A stretch of 64,000 nucleotides of DNA from Aphidius gifuensis (lineage: Eukaryota > Arthropoda > Insecta > Hymenoptera > Braconidae), in the NCBI RefSeq assembly GCF_014905175.1, contig NC_057789.1:3224001-3288000 (forward strand), given 5' to 3'. The notes under the pieces were generated by a model. It worked only from the letters and a program-made list of their open reading frames with translations. It did no database searches and was not told where the DNA came from. Within the stretch, counting starts at the first letter, position 1. Every line of letters begins with the position of its first letter. A program made the position numbers and the translations under genes. Shown one piece after another: positions 50,347 through 64,000 of the stretch.

Positions 50347-53300
50347 ATATAATATGTCGAAAATAAATCACTTGTTAATGCATCAAAATATTCAAATAAA
50401 AAGGAAGAAAAAAAAACAATAATGTCTCATTTTTGCAACGTTAATTAATTTTATTTATAAAATAGTTACATGCTCCCAAATTTAATACAATAAAAACTAA
50501 TAAATTAATAACATAATGATAATAATTGCTTCGGCATAGCTAATAGCAATTCGATTGATTATTTTTTTCCATTTTCGATGACTTAAATTTTTCTTTTTTC
50601 TGTTCAATATTTAATTAAGCAAAATTAATATTTAAATTTTTTTAATTATCTCTTTAAGCAATAGGCAGTGACTGCATTACCCGGGCCAATTTTTTTTTTT
50701 TGTTTTGTTTATAAATTTAGTTTGCAAAATTAAGTTCAGCAATAATTAAATTCGTTTTTTCCAGTTGCTTGAATTAATGATTTTTAAACATTTTATTATT
50801 TTTTTTTTATTTAATCTACCCTAACATTTAACAATCAACATCCAAACAGTTATTTTTTTTTTTTTTTTTGCTTATCTTTACACACTCGATTACTCGGATC
50901 AGCAAGAGTGTCATGTTATTGTTGGACAATATTATTATATATTTATTCACATATATATATATTTTTTGTTTTTTTTTTATTTTCATATAACAATGCATAA
51001 ATTTGAATTTTTATTTTTAAAATTCGTTTTCATCCTGAGACGCTTGATCTGTCAATAAAAATTGGCGCGTACGGAAGAGGTTTTTTTTGTTCTTTTATTT
51101 ATTTTTTTTTTGTTCATCTATCTAAAACTATTTATTACACTTATGATTTTTTATTTTACACCAAAAATATAACATTGTTATTGATCAAATATTGATATTT
51201 AAAATTTTAATTAAATTTTTTTTTGTCTGTATTATATTTTGTTTGTTATTAAATATTTTTATTTAATTAATAATTATACTTTGCAGAGGTTTTTATTGGC
51301 TGAAAGTATATGTTTTGTTTGTTTTTTATTTTGATTGAAAAAAAATATAAATTAAAGTAAAAACTAATAAATTCTTTAAACAGTTTTTCTTATTTATTTT
51401 TTACAAAATAAATTATTGGACCATCTGACCATATTTTTTCTTTTGCTCAATAATAATTTGACTTTTATCTTCAAACTGTCAACAAATTTTTTGTATAATT
51501 TTTATCATAAATTTAAGCTCTTGATGTTTTTTTTTATAACAAGTTGTTTGTTTAAATTTCTATAATACTTTTCGAATTTTTTCAAGTCAGATGAAGTCAA
51601 TGAAACAGACTGTTTCTTTTTTTTTTTCGTTAAAGATTATGGTTTAGTAGAATTGCTAGATACATCGAGGAGATTTTGAATATTTATTCTACAATATTTT
51701 TTCACTTCCACATAAATTTAAATTAACAAATTTTCAATAAGAATAATTGTCAATTAAATTTCAAATATTTAAATGATTTTATTAGCTGTTTTTCTTCAAA
51801 GAAAAATAAAACTTAAAAATTTGTTTGATAGTTTTTTTGTTTTTCCTTTTTTGATTAAGATAAATACTATGAAATTTTAGAGTCTAAAATTCTAAGAGAC
51901 ACAAACTAAGATGGATTTATTGAATTTATTACAACTTTGTTATATATTTTTAGTAAATCTATACAAAGTCATATTGATTTTCAAGAGATAGAAGAAAATA
52001 TGAATATAGATTAACAATAACTACTTCATGATTTGTTTGAAATTTTATAAATTTAATTTATCAACAATTATCCGAGTTAATCAATTCATATATCTCATCT
52101 GGATTTATCCATTTTTATTTTATGAATATTTTTCAAAGACTTGGGGTAGTGATTGAGTCGTATAAGATAACATTCAATGTTAATCTTCGAACCTCTTATT
52201 AAACATTTATTTTAATATATAAATTTATTAGCACTGCTAAAAATCAAATTTAATTTATTATTTTTCTTTTTTTATTATCTGATTATTCTGGATTTCTTTT
52301 TTATTTTAAAATTTCCAATATTATTTAATTAACAAAATTTTCAAATTTCCAAAACAAAAAAAAAAAGTTCAATTAATCTGGGGAGTCATAAAATCAATTT
52401 TAATAATTTCATAAATTTAAAAAATGCCTTTGAGTATTTATGAAATATTCATATTGATATCTAAAAAAAATTTAGAACTATTTTGACTATTGAAAAATGT
52501 TATTTTTAACTTTTTAAAATTTATCTAATTTTGTATAATGACAGCCTTAATTTAAATTGTAAATGACTCCTCGAATAAATTGAAAATTAAAAATAGAAAA
52601 TCAATAAATTATGACTTTATATATTTTTATTTTCTGGGTTTTTATTATTTCATGAAAAAATATTTTATTGAGCTATTTTTAAAATCAAATCCCATTGTTG
52701 ATTAATAAAATTTAAATCCCATACTTATGAATTATTATAATTCGAAGTTAGGCAGTGATAAAAAAATGATTTTATATTTATCTTTTAATTAATTTCATTG
52801 ATCTTTAGCAGTACAATTTTTCAAAATATAATTTATCAATATTGTTAGATGCATTTAATTAATAACCAGTCACAAAAATAAATATTTTTCTTACGTTACA
52901 CTACAAACAACAAGTTATTTTCTCTTTTTATTTTTTTTTTTTAAATTTAACATTCTTTTATATTTTTATAAACTTTTCTTTAATTTTTCATCCGAAAATA
53001 CATTGTGTTATTTTGTATTATTGATCTTTTACATTGTTTCTTTTTTAATTACTGTTTTATTGTTGAACAAAAATATAATTGGTAAAATTCATTGGGTAAT
53101 TTTTATCATGTAATGTTAGATGCCACAATAATTATTATTCACATATATAATATATTTATTTATCTATTTAAATTTTTTTCTCATCTTTCACCTCGAGTGT
53201 ACACAAATATTTTTGTACCATACGTCTAATGTGTGTGAACGATATAAACAATGATATGCAACAGACAATTTTGTGTGTTAATTTTTTTTTTTTTCTTTTT

Positions 53301-53523
53301 AATAATTTCTTTTTTTTAAATAAAAAAAAAATTAGTTTTTAAAATATAAAATTATAATAAATAAATAAATAGAAATGAAAAATATATTTTTACAAATTAT
53401 AAAAATCTATATATTGTTGTTTTCATTTAAAATCTGGTCAACTTTTTTTTTTGTTCAATTTTATTTTTTCTATTTTTTTTTTCCTTTTTCTTTTTTTCTC
53501 AAAAATATGTTTTGATAAATGTT
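50347..53523. other. Convergent intergenic region, T-run-rich
   Basis: About 3.2 kb between FNTA (+) and the KChIP-like gene (-). It has many T runs of 8-16 bases and no coding exon or clear repeat. Most of its right half may be a long 3' UTR of the minus-strand KChIP-like gene. Confidence 0.45.
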
Positions 53524-53565
53524 TTATCTTGTAGCAGGATTAGAAGCCCGAGGTGCAATCAAATC
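53524..53565 (-). other. Possible alternative 3' coding exon of the KChIP-like gene
   Basis: On the minus strand a T-run and AG acceptor precede 14 codons (DLIAPRASNPATR, then TAA), GC-elevated within a T-rich desert. Its phase (0) fits the donor at 57575, so an isoform could skip the last EF-hand exon and end here. No transcript evidence is available, and chance is possible with only 42 bases. Confidence 0.25.
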
Positions 53566-53983
53566 CTAAAAAATAAAATTCATTTTTTCTTTTGATAAGC
53601 CTTTTTAAACTTTTCCAGTTTTTTTTTTTTTTTTTGTTATTTTCTTTTTCACTGACTTTCAATATATATTTTTAATTCTCTGCAATAATTCAATTAAATT
53701 TCAAATTTTATACAGCAAATATCGATGTTATTATCAAGCTTTTTTGTTTAAAATATTCTCTTGGTCCACGCTCGTCACAACGGTGGAGAACAATAAGCCA
53801 ACCTTTTTTCGTTTTCTTAATTTTATTTTTTCCACTCGACAAAGCTTCAAAATATTGAGCGTATTGAATAATTTTACAATTGTTTTAGTATATTAGTATT
53901 AGTAACATTATCGTTATTTATTTTTTCTTTTAATTGCCGTTTTTTTTTTATGGCTTGTTTGTAAATTGTTGACATGCCGCGTG

Positions 53984-56900
53984 TCAGAAGGCCGTGTCAA
54001 GAGCAGCCATTGATGATGAAATTTCAGAATCAGCACGACAAGCATCGAGAAACTCCGATAATGTCACGACACCATCCTTGTTGCCATCCATTTTCTAAAA
54101 CGAATAAAAAAATAAATATAAATGAGATTTCAAAAAAATTTATAAAATATTTGTACTTCTATTTTTTATTAAAATATTTCCCTGAGAATTTTAAATCGAA
54201 AAAGCTCCATTTAAATAGAATCCTCCAGTAAAAATACAAATACAAATTTTCATACTATATCAATTAATTATCCCTTAAATTAATAATTTAACAAAAATAA
54301 TATCAACGAAATAGAATTGTCAGGGGAACAAATACAATTTAAATTTCCATAAATTATAATAAATTATAATAAACACAAAAGTATTATTATCACGAACCAT
54401 GATGTCAACAAAAAAAAAAAGAAAATAATAATGACAAATTGATAATTAAATTCTACGTTTATGGATAAACATTTTTAACTGATTTTTTTTCCAACGAGTC
54501 AGCTAAAATGTCAACTAAATTTCGAAATAAATTTCGTAAATTTTGTTCTTTAAAAATTATTAATTCTGTATATTAATTTTGTACGTGTATTCCAATATTA
54601 AATGTAATTCAAGTTATTAAATATTTTCTGGTATTTTTAATTGTCATGGTTCATTAAAATTCTTCTTTATTATCAGTTGAACAAAAGACAGCTTTATATT
54701 ATTTTCATTTTCTTTAAACAATTAATTTATATTAAAATTCTACAGAATTAAAAAATAAATTAAAAAATGAAAATTGCTGCAAGCATTTTATCTTTAAAAG
54801 TCAAGAATTTTTATAAAGAACAAATGTGCCATAGAAAAATTTCTAATGAGTAAAACATTAATTAAATATTTTTTTCATTTCATTTACCCTTTATATTTTT
54901 TTATCCATTTAAAAAAGAATAAATTAAATGATACTGACCATCTGTGCAATTTTCATGGGACGAATGGTTAGAATAAATTTCCCTTCGTTTAGTTTTTTAA
55001 ATTGAGGTTTTTATATTTTCCATTGCAAAAAATAAAAGTCAAGTATATACTTGTTGTGAACCTCCCTTTTCTTTTCAAACTTTTTTGCATCAATTTCCAA
55101 ATATCCCAAAAGAATTTAGGCATTTTTATAATTGTAAAAATTTATCAAAATTATACTGATCGCATTTGTCTTTTAGACAATGATTCTCTGAAATTTTTTT
55201 TGAACAATTTGTATTGTTCAAAAGGATTAATATTAAATCCCAAAAAACAAAAAAATCCAATTACCATTATTAAAAGTGTACGCAGCTTTGAATTTCTATT
55301 CATAATTAAATTATATGATGGATTAATATTTCATATCAAATTTAACAAACCATTGTAAAAAAAAAAATTCATTAAAACTGTCAAACAGTTGAGGTATCTA
55401 TCTAAACCAAAATACTAAAAAAAAAAAAATATGAAATTTATTAACAGTGAATGATTTTAAAACAAAATTGCCAACTTTTTTTTTTTTAAATTAGTTTGAA
55501 GAATTTTACTTTTTACATTGAGGTTAACGAGAGCGAAAGAAGCTATCGTTTACCACTCAGTTTATTGAAACAAAGGGCAAGATATATTTTTAATTAAAAA
55601 AGCTCATCCAACTGGAGGGGAAGATGTGCTAATGAATGCTGAAGGCAATAATGTCTGATTAAATTTTATCAACATTGATTAATCACTTAGTTTAATCAAT
55701 GCAATATTATTTATTATTTCTCATTCGATCAATTCAATATATGAATATTATTAAATTAAACGACGCAAGTCATAAATTTTTACCGTAATAATATTTCAAA
55801 ATAAATAAAAAAATGTCACATTCATTTATGAAGCTTCTATTTATCCAGCTTTTATAAAATTAATTAAAAAATAAATGTATTTATAGCATCAAAATATTTA
55901 TTATTACAAAGAAAGAAAAGAATTAAAAATTTTTCTCCCAAATGTATTGTATAAATCTACTTAAATTAGTATTCTTTCTTAATTCCAGTTAGCTATTTAG
56001 CATTAAACACGATCGTTCTATTTCTTGCCCTCATTTTTATTTAAAATTTACATAGTATTTCATTAAAAAATTTAAATAATATATTGAAGAATTTTATGAA
56101 TAAAATAACACTCTTCGTATAAAACCATCATGACCAATGATAAAGTTATTTTTAAAGGATCCCTTTTGCTTTTTTTTTTTTCATTCGATGTCACGTGAGT
56201 GTGATTAAATATATTCTATACAATATTTTAAACACAAATTATTATAATTATTATTTAAGTAAACTTCCGTTGACCTAGTTTTTCCATTTTTTATTCATTT
56301 TTTTTTTTTCGACACTTTTAATGATTAAATCATTTCACAATACTCTGAGCTTTTTTTTCATTTTATAATTTCATTTCTGTCGATCTAGTTTCAATCAAAA
56401 ACTTTCATGTATACAAGTGCATAAAATTTCGTATTCAATATAATTAAATTATGCAAATTAAATTATATTCAATTTACTATGTCAACGTGATTGTGTTTTT
56501 TCTTATAAAAATTTTATTTAAAAAAAAATAGATTTTGCATTAATAATTTGATATTTTTTATTGACAAATATTATGTGAAAGTTGGGTGTATACTACCAAG
56601 ATATTTTTTCAATGAAAAGTTTTTTTTATTTACTATTTTTATTAAATTTTTTACTTTTCCCAGCTTTTTTTTCTTTTTAAATATTTTTTTTTTTCTCGAT
56701 TTTTATTTTTTATGTTGCCATTGATATAATCCTATTATCTTGTGTGTACAAAGGAATTTTTTTCTCATCGTAACTTTATTGATTATACATTTTTTTTTTA
56801 TTCAAAGCAACTTTTTTATGAAAATATAATAATTTGTTTGAAATGAATGAACCAAAAAATGTAAAAAAAAAACAAATAAAAATATTCAAAAAGTTTATTA

Positions 56901-57787
56901 AGAATTTTGCTTATTAAATTTTTAATGTTTGAAATATATTTTATGTATTTTTCTTTTATAAATAAAATACAAAAGAAAATTATTTAACATATTAAGAATA
57001 AAAAAAATAACAAATAAATTGTTTTTTAAATAATTTATATTTCAACATTTAAATATCTTTTTCATTAATAACATTTATATTGTTTTTAAAATATAAATTA
57101 GGTAGTTGTCTATTTAGTAAATATATTTATCATAAATTGCTTTGAAATAATTTTTATAATCTAGTATATGACAATGAGTATTTGTACTACCACAGGATTT
57201 AAATTTGCTTTGAGTAGAAAATAACAGAGCTCTTAAATAAACACAAATTTAATTTGTAAATAAATGTACTTTCACATGTAACTTTGAGGTAAACTAGAAT
57301 ATCGTAATATGCATATATTTGTAACTAAACTACAAGCATAGTTGAAGAGTTTGTTGAAGCAATAGTGTATCTTCTTTGCTGATAAATATATTCCCAAATG
57401 GAAATGACACAGCTTTAAAATTTTGTATGTGAATATTTAACATACATCATTGAATTGCACTTTGGTATATTCACTGAGATAGTTTTTACTTTTTTTTTTT
57501 TTGCATTACATTAAATTATGTCTTTTGATTATTTGTATTATTTTTATTATTAGAGAAAATATATTTTTATTTACCTGAAACATACGATCGACTTTCTGTC
57601 GAACACCTTCATGGTCTACATTTGGATCTAAAAATTTACCCATCAATTCATAAACAGCTGTCACAATGTCTGTCATTTCTTCACGTGTTATACATCCATC
57701 ACCATTTATATCATACAGTGAAAATGTCCATCGTAGTTTTTCATCAGTTGAACCCCTCGATAAAATACTCAATCCCGTTACGAAATC
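53984..57787 (-). CDS. Kv channel-interacting protein (KChIP)-like EF-hand calcium sensor, C-terminal part
   Basis: Two minus-strand exons, 57787-57575 (71 codons) and 54094-53984 (36 codons plus TGA), joined in phase 0. The peptide runs from DFVTGLSILSRGSTDEKLRWTF through EF-hand 3 (DINGDGCITREE) and helix MTDIVTAVYELMG to EF-hand 4 (DGNKDGVVTLSEFLDACRAD), ending MAALDTAF. Both loops keep the Asp, Asn and Glu residues that bind Ca2+. The pattern matches the neuronal calcium sensor group. The sequence FVTGLSILSRG...EKLRWTF...YDINGDG is closest to KChIPs (Drosophila CG5890), which modulate A-type (Kv4) potassium channels. EF-hands 1 and 2 and the N-terminus are missing: no exon for them was found between 57788 and 64000, so they must lie beyond the right edge. 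The intron between the two exons is 3.5 kb. Confidence 0.9.
54095..57574. other. Intron of the KChIP-like gene
   Basis: AT-rich intronic DNA with many homopolymer runs. One open frame at 55002-55358 (+) is long for this composition and is described in the findings. Nothing else is recognised. Confidence 0.5.
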
Positions 57788-60700
57788 CTGAAATTTTTCA
57801 ACAAAAAAAAAAAATACAATGTCATTAATATTATATTTTTCAATCAATATATTTTATAATAAATTTTGTTTATCATTATTATAATTATTGTAAACATAAA
57901 CTCATATTTTATGTTGAAAAAAAATATATATATCAAAATTTTCATTACTTTTTTTCATTATTTTAAAATTAATATAAAATATTTTTAAAATTATGTAATA
58001 TTTGATTTATTATTTATTCATTTTAATAGTTGATGAATAATTCAATTTGATACTTTGTTATGATTTTTTAAATTTTAAAAAAAAACCTACATTACAATGT
58101 ACTTGCAATGAACAAATTAAAAAAATTGGAATTATTTATTTTTATTTTTAATACACAAATTTTAATGGATAATTTTTTTTTTATTTATGAGGGATGAATC
58201 AAAATATTATATCGATTGTATTTCAATTTTGTTTATGATATTTTAAACAAAAATATTGACGAAGGAAATTTGAAAAAATAATTAATTATTTACGGATTTA
58301 TAAAAAAAAAATTAAATTGTTATTGAATAATGTATTTTAAGATTTTAATATCTGATTAATAACAGGAAATTTCATTTCGAGTTAATTTGATTTTCTTGTG
58401 GTTTTTGTGGATTTTCTGGCTTATCCTAATATTCCTTGATTAATGAAATAGTGTGAAGAAATACAATATATCTTTATGTAGCTATGATAAATTTCAAATC
58501 TAATATTAATATATTTATAATGTATTTATCATTAAATTTAAATTTTGAAATTTGTGTTATTATAATATTGTTTATTATATTGAAAAAAATTATAAAAATA
58601 TAAATAAAAATTATTATTAATTTTTAATTTGACATTATTTTAATAAATTAATTAAATATTATATAAAAATATGTAATATTTATTATTTATAACTCAATTA
58701 ATTATAATCAAATTGATGAAAAATAAGTCAAATTTTTTTTTATATAATGAATTTATTAAATTACAAGTTTGTAAAAACCTGACGATTAAAACTAATAATT
58801 TTTATTTAAAATGTCTATTTACAATTTATAGATCTAATTAATTAATTTTTTTTTTTAATGAATATATGCAAATCAATATTATTGATAAAACAATTGATAC
58901 AAGTATTGAAAAAAACAAAAATATTGACGATATGATTGTGATTAAAAACAATGACATTTGTGTAATTGTTAACAAATTTATTAAAAAAAAAATTAATATA
59001 TTAATTATTAAAATGTAATTTTAATTTTAATATCTGATGAAAACAAAAAACACATTATTCGAATTTAATTTCGATTAATTTGAATTTGTGTAATTTTAAC
59101 ATTATACAAAACAAAAAATATTAATGAATTATTAATGTTACGTTTAAACAACAGTATCTTTTAATCCTTTAAAATATATAGGAAAATTTGAGGAATTTTA
59201 TTTGTGAGGGTTAAAACAACGACAGTTTGTTTCAATTGTTAACGACTATATTTGCAAAATTGGACATTATTTCAAAAACTTACCTGGGAATGAAATAATG
59301 TTGACTTTAACGTATCTCTCTTTTATTAATTAAATATTAATAAATACTAAAAATTTATTTGTAATATAATGCATCGGAATTTTCTTTTCAAATCTATATT
59401 TTTAAATATTTTTGCAAATGACTTGACTCAGAAATTTTAATTTACTTTTAAATAATATTTAAAGAATTGTCTTCGAATCTTTAAAAGACATATTGCTTAT
59501 GTTTTTTTGTACATCAACTTTTTTTATCTCCCAAACATAAAAAAAAATGCGTAAAAACATTATGGTAAAAAAATTTAAAGATATAATTTTTTACTTTTAG
59601 TGCAAATCATATATAAAAATTTTTTTTTTAAAAAGTTATATCTAAAAAGCACGTCCCCTGAAGCTGTTGATGCGACACGTTGCCTTTAGTCACGTATAAA
59701 AAAATAAAAAGTTCTCAAGAATCTCGTGGCCTAGGTTTGCATTAAAGCCGTAATAAAAATGGAGTAGATACAGGCTAAAGATAAGAAAAATAATAATACA
59801 TATAGAACAGACAGAAAAATAAAAAATTGATAAAAGTATGTGGCTTTGATGAAAAACAGGATATCGAAGAAAATAATGAAAATAGATAATAGAGGTCAGT
59901 CTAACAGAAAATAATTTTTTATTTTTTACTATAAAATACTGTAATTTTTCAACCTTGTGTTCGACATTTTTATCTTTTAAAGAATGAGCTTTTACATATA
60001 TTAAAATTTATAATAAATCTAATGTCTATCAGATGTCATTTTAAATAATATTTAACAAAGAAATAAATTTTTTTTCATTATTTAAATAGTTATATATAAT
60101 TTTCATCAAGTAAATTTTCCATTAACAATAGTTAATTCGTTAATATATTATTTTTTGTTCGAAGAAAACTCATAATTATTCAACTATGACTAAATGAACT
60201 TTTTAATTTGATTTTATTACATTTTTTTTTTCACCGTTTGTGTTTAATCTCTTTTATTATTATTCATTAGATTAACACTATATAAGGCGTTGAAATAGTA
60301 AATTTTATAAAAACGTTTTTCATTTTTTTTTATTAAAATTTTTTCGAGTATAAATTATACATAAATTACAAAAATAAATATAACTTTTTTCTCTAGAATA
60401 AAGTGTAACTAAAATATTATTATCAATCTCAAATGTTATGAAATTACTTTTTATTTGTAATAATGAAAAATAACTCGTTGGCTTATAGTGATGAGGTGTT
60501 TGAGAAAACGAATGAGGTGATAAAACCAACAAGGACAGTTGTTGTTTCATGTAACACAGTTAAATGAGGGGAAGTTGTGGTTTTTATCAAACAAAATACA
60601 TGTTACATATAAATTTATGTTCAACTTCTAAGACCATCATATATAGTACCTCAAAGCTTTTAATCCTGCTTACAAAAAACTTTCTAGTTTTTACCCTTGT

Positions 60701-63700
60701 CCCTTTCACAATTTTATATATACTTTCCTAAATTTTATTTAACTAATAATCATGTATCATTCAAGCCTTCGATCCTCTATTAATGAAGATAAAGAAATAA
60801 ATTTTCCAAGGGTCAAAAATAAATTAGCCGATAATAATAGCTACTATTATTTTTATATATAAAAAAAAAAAAATGGTTGATTTTTTTATTTTTAAACTCC
60901 AGGCGTTTTTAAAAAGAAAAAAAAATATATGTATAATATTTAGACTCGAAGATTATTAAAATAAAAAAGGCTTATGTCCGGGGAGATATGCTCTTCTTAA
61001 TTTTTTTTTTCAAGTATGTCATTGTTGGTTAAACTTTTTTACTACTGAGCGCAAGTGTAAAAAAAAAAAAATATATATATTTCATCTGAACTGCGACGGT
61101 TTTTTTTTTTTTTCTTTTTTTTGTACATGCACTGAAATAACTATTTTTCCAGTATATAAAGCAAAAGTGATAAGTCACCGCATGTGAAAGAAAAAAGAAA
61201 TGTCAACGTAGTCAAGTAACCAGTATGCCATAATTCAAACTGTTACAATTTATTTTCTTCATGCATGCGCAAACTTTTAAGCCTGCTAGTGTATACATAT
61301 ATAAACTAAATAAAAAAAACTGAAAAACAAGTTATTTAAAAAAATTAAATTGACTGTATGATTGCGTATGTGTGAGTGGTAAATATTATACGATTCACAC
61401 GAAATTGTGGTAAGCTGAGAATTCATTTGTGGCTGCTCTATCAAAACTCTGTCTGACCTATACAAAACTTATACTACTGAATTAAATTATGCATGTTTAT
61501 CCATTTGACATTTCATGAAAATAATTTAAAAATGTCTTGCCAAATTTATCATTCAATATCTATATAATTATTTAAAATAAATATAAAACAATCCGTAATT
61601 TTATTAAAAAAATATAATAGATATTTAATGTAATTAATTTACAACTGAGTATATATAAACTTTCCATTTCATTAATTGGCATTATCCACTGAGGTAACGA
61701 TGAGGTAGCTACTTTGTATAATTGAGATTGTAAACTTTGTGTATAGTTAGTTAATAAAATTGAATTGAATTATAACTTGTATTTCAGGATAATACATTAT
61801 TAAAACCTAGAGACTTTATGAAGCTCATTTGAACCTGTCCAACATTTCTATAACAGTTAAACTTTTATTATATTATGTTGTTGTTTCGAAAATTTTAAGT
61901 CAACTTGTGACATGTTGTATATTATTTTTAATATTGAGATAATAACGTGATGTGTAATTTTAATTTATTATACATATGTGTATAAGGAATTTTATTTTTT
62001 TAAAGATGCCTGATGGCTACGCATTAGTGAGAATGTAGGTCACAAAATACCGTTGCTTTTCTTTGGTTTTTATGCTGGTCGTTTGAAACAATGCGTTGGT
62101 TTTTCTTTTCGTTTTTTTTTTTTTGCCCCTTAACCAATGTCGTTTGTGACAAATGCCTCGGTTATCTTCGTATTCAACGCTTTTATCCTTGAACATCGCA
62201 CAAAGTATATATATATATCTTTGTTGACGTGATATTATGTGAAACAAAAAAACCATTTTTAAAATAAAAATTTCTTTTATCATTTTTCTTAAGGGGATGA
62301 TAATGGTCTTAGTATTATTTTTAAATTCTTAATACAAACAGTTTATGTGAATAAAAAAAAAAAACAAATTAATTTTTAACACACTAAAATAATATTCATT
62401 TAATTTTAATTATAATTTTTAATTAATTATTTTTTTTTAACGTATTATTTATTTTTTATTGAGATAGACAAGCCATCATTTTCTTTTTAATTTTTTTTAT
62501 TTTACTTTTTATATATAAAATAAAATAATGAAATTTTGCATTAGTAAAATTTTTTAATATTAATATAAAATTGTATTTATTATTTTAATTAAATAGTTTT
62601 TTATTTAATTATTTTTGCAGATATGAATTTTGATGGATTAGCTGATGGCATCAATTTAAAATTTCTATAATCAACTATAGTTGTATGAAGATGAGTTTAG
62701 AATTTATGTTATCTATTTTATTTTGATTTTTAAAATTTATCTTATTGTTTATAGTTTTTTCTGTCAAATTTCAAGTCATTTAAACTCGCTTTTAAGTGTG
62801 CGATAAGTTAAGAGGATAATTTTTTATTTTAAATAAATTTAAAAAATATTTGAAATATAATTTATAAAAACAGTTATTTTTTTATTGATTTGTAATAATG
62901 ATTTCACATTATTAATATTAAACAAATTTAAACATTTATTCTCATTACAAATTAATTCAACTCAATAAACAGACACGGATTTTATTTATTCTTTTAAAAT
63001 CATACGGAAGTGTACATATATCCCCGTTCAAACACTCCAATTACAAGAGAAAAAAAAAAACAATATGTATATAGAAAAATAAAAATCGATTTACAGAGTA
63101 TTTGTAGGTGGGTTCTATTTAAATATATAAACATATATATTGTGCAAGTGTTTGTATATATTCCTCACTATTGTCTATTTTATCTGAAATTCATGCCAAG
63201 GATTCAATGAGATATTCTATGTTATAACCACATGGAGGATAACCAAACGACCCATCCAATATTTCAATTCATAACGGTAAATCAGATACTCTATTTTCCC
63301 TGCAGGAAAATGTATGGCTATATTACCTTGCATTGTAAATATTAACTAGTTTCAATTGAGAGAATAAAATAACTTACATATTTTAAAAAATAATAATTCA
63401 ATTTATTTATGATATTTTTTTTTTTTATAATTTGAATACTTTCAAGTCAATATATTCCAGTATTTATTTCAGTATAAATAAGTTACTTCAATATGATAAT
63501 TTAAAAAACAATTTTAATAATAAAAACAATTAGTTATATAAATTTATAAATCAAAAATTTATTTACATTTTTGATTGTTTATTTTTGTTTTAATTTATTT
63601 CAAATTTAAAAATATATATTTTAATAATATTAAAAAGACAAATAAATTTTAATAAATAATTTGAATTATCGTTGTTTAAATAATGGAAATATAATTTCAC

Positions 63701-64000
63701 GAAAATTTTATTTAGAAATATTTTTTTTGATAAATAAACCTACAGCGAATTGAATTGGTTTATTTATTTTTTCTTGTCAATGTAGATATAAATTGAATTT
63801 TAAATATTATAAATTCATAACGAATATATAAGGTACTTTAAGTAAAGGTATATTTTTTTATCTCGTTGTGTAACAAGCGTGCTGGTTAGTTTATTAAATA
63901 TTCAATTTATATACATATATATTGTACAATCAGTACGACCTTTGAATAAACATTCAGTATTTGTCTTGAAGAGCATTCATGAGTATGCAATGTTTGATTT
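57788..64000. other. Probable large upstream intron of the KChIP-like gene
   Basis: More than 6 kb of very AT-rich DNA with no exon that would encode the missing EF-hands 1 and 2 on the minus strand. Mildly GC-elevated patches lie near 59640-59760, 61360-61480 and 62020-62220, without a convincing coding frame. No RNA gene or structured repeat was found. Confidence 0.45.

Noticed and set aside
61690..61713. A let-7-like string (tgaggtagctactttgtataatt) in the right-hand intron
   Set aside because: The seed matches and the 3' part is similar, but no complementary arm that could form a precursor hairpin is visible within 100 bp on either side.
1..64000. CRISPR arrays, operons, tRNA or rRNA genes
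   Set aside because: The window is eukaryotic with spliced genes. No regularly spaced repeats with unique spacers were seen, and no tRNA B-box-type (GGTTCGA) sequence or rRNA core was recognised by eye.

Overview
The window is strongly AT-rich animal nuclear DNA with long A/T runs, GT-AG introns and widely spaced genes. The gene families point to an arthropod, most likely an insect: a patched-related transporter, a class-I-type sugar transporter, a Kv-channel-interacting Ca2+ sensor, RIF1 and GAS41. A hymenopteran, perhaps a parasitoid wasp, is my best guess from composition and gene style, but nothing seen here proves the order.

Layout, left to right. 326-981 (-): part of a multi-Kazal-domain protein that continues beyond the left edge. 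1-13 kb: mostly non-coding, with GC-elevated islands and a coding-like relic near 10.7-11.3 kb. 12930-13882 (+): a complete GAS41/YEATS4, four exons, 227 aa. 14423-16059 (+): an SLC25A34/35-type mitochondrial carrier, five exons, 313 aa. 17082-19167 (-): an SLC2A/GLUT-like sugar transporter, eight exons, 516 aa. 20852-33388 (-): a patched-domain (RND/sterol-sensing-type) protein, nine exons, 1046 aa, whose 5.9 kb first intron is full of repeats. 39681-46948 (-): RIF1, 2391 aa, nearly all in one 7 kb exon. 48871-50346 (+): the farnesyltransferase/GGTase-I alpha subunit, five exons, 325 aa. 53984-57787 (-): the last two coding exons of a KChIP-like EF-hand protein whose 5' exons lie beyond the right edge.

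These are ordinary conserved eukaryotic genes with unrelated jobs: chromatin reading, mitochondrial transport, sugar uptake, lipid/morphogen-type membrane transport, telomere and replication control, protein prenylation and neuronal Ca2+ sensing. There is no sign of a pathway cluster. All exon joins were built by hand from splice signals and reading phase, and in the complete genes the phases close exactly.

The unusual content lies between and inside the genes. There is a dispersed repeat family built of CTCCGATTTT/CGGAGAAAAT units, one copy of which is bounded by terminal inverted repeats. There are three fold-back palindromes, two minisatellites with the same 10 bp period, an inverted duplication of an exon-like fragment, and a HindIII/NotI/PmeI-like string inside an intron. 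I see no convincing new functional system; the repeat family and the 10.7 kb coding relic are the best leads.
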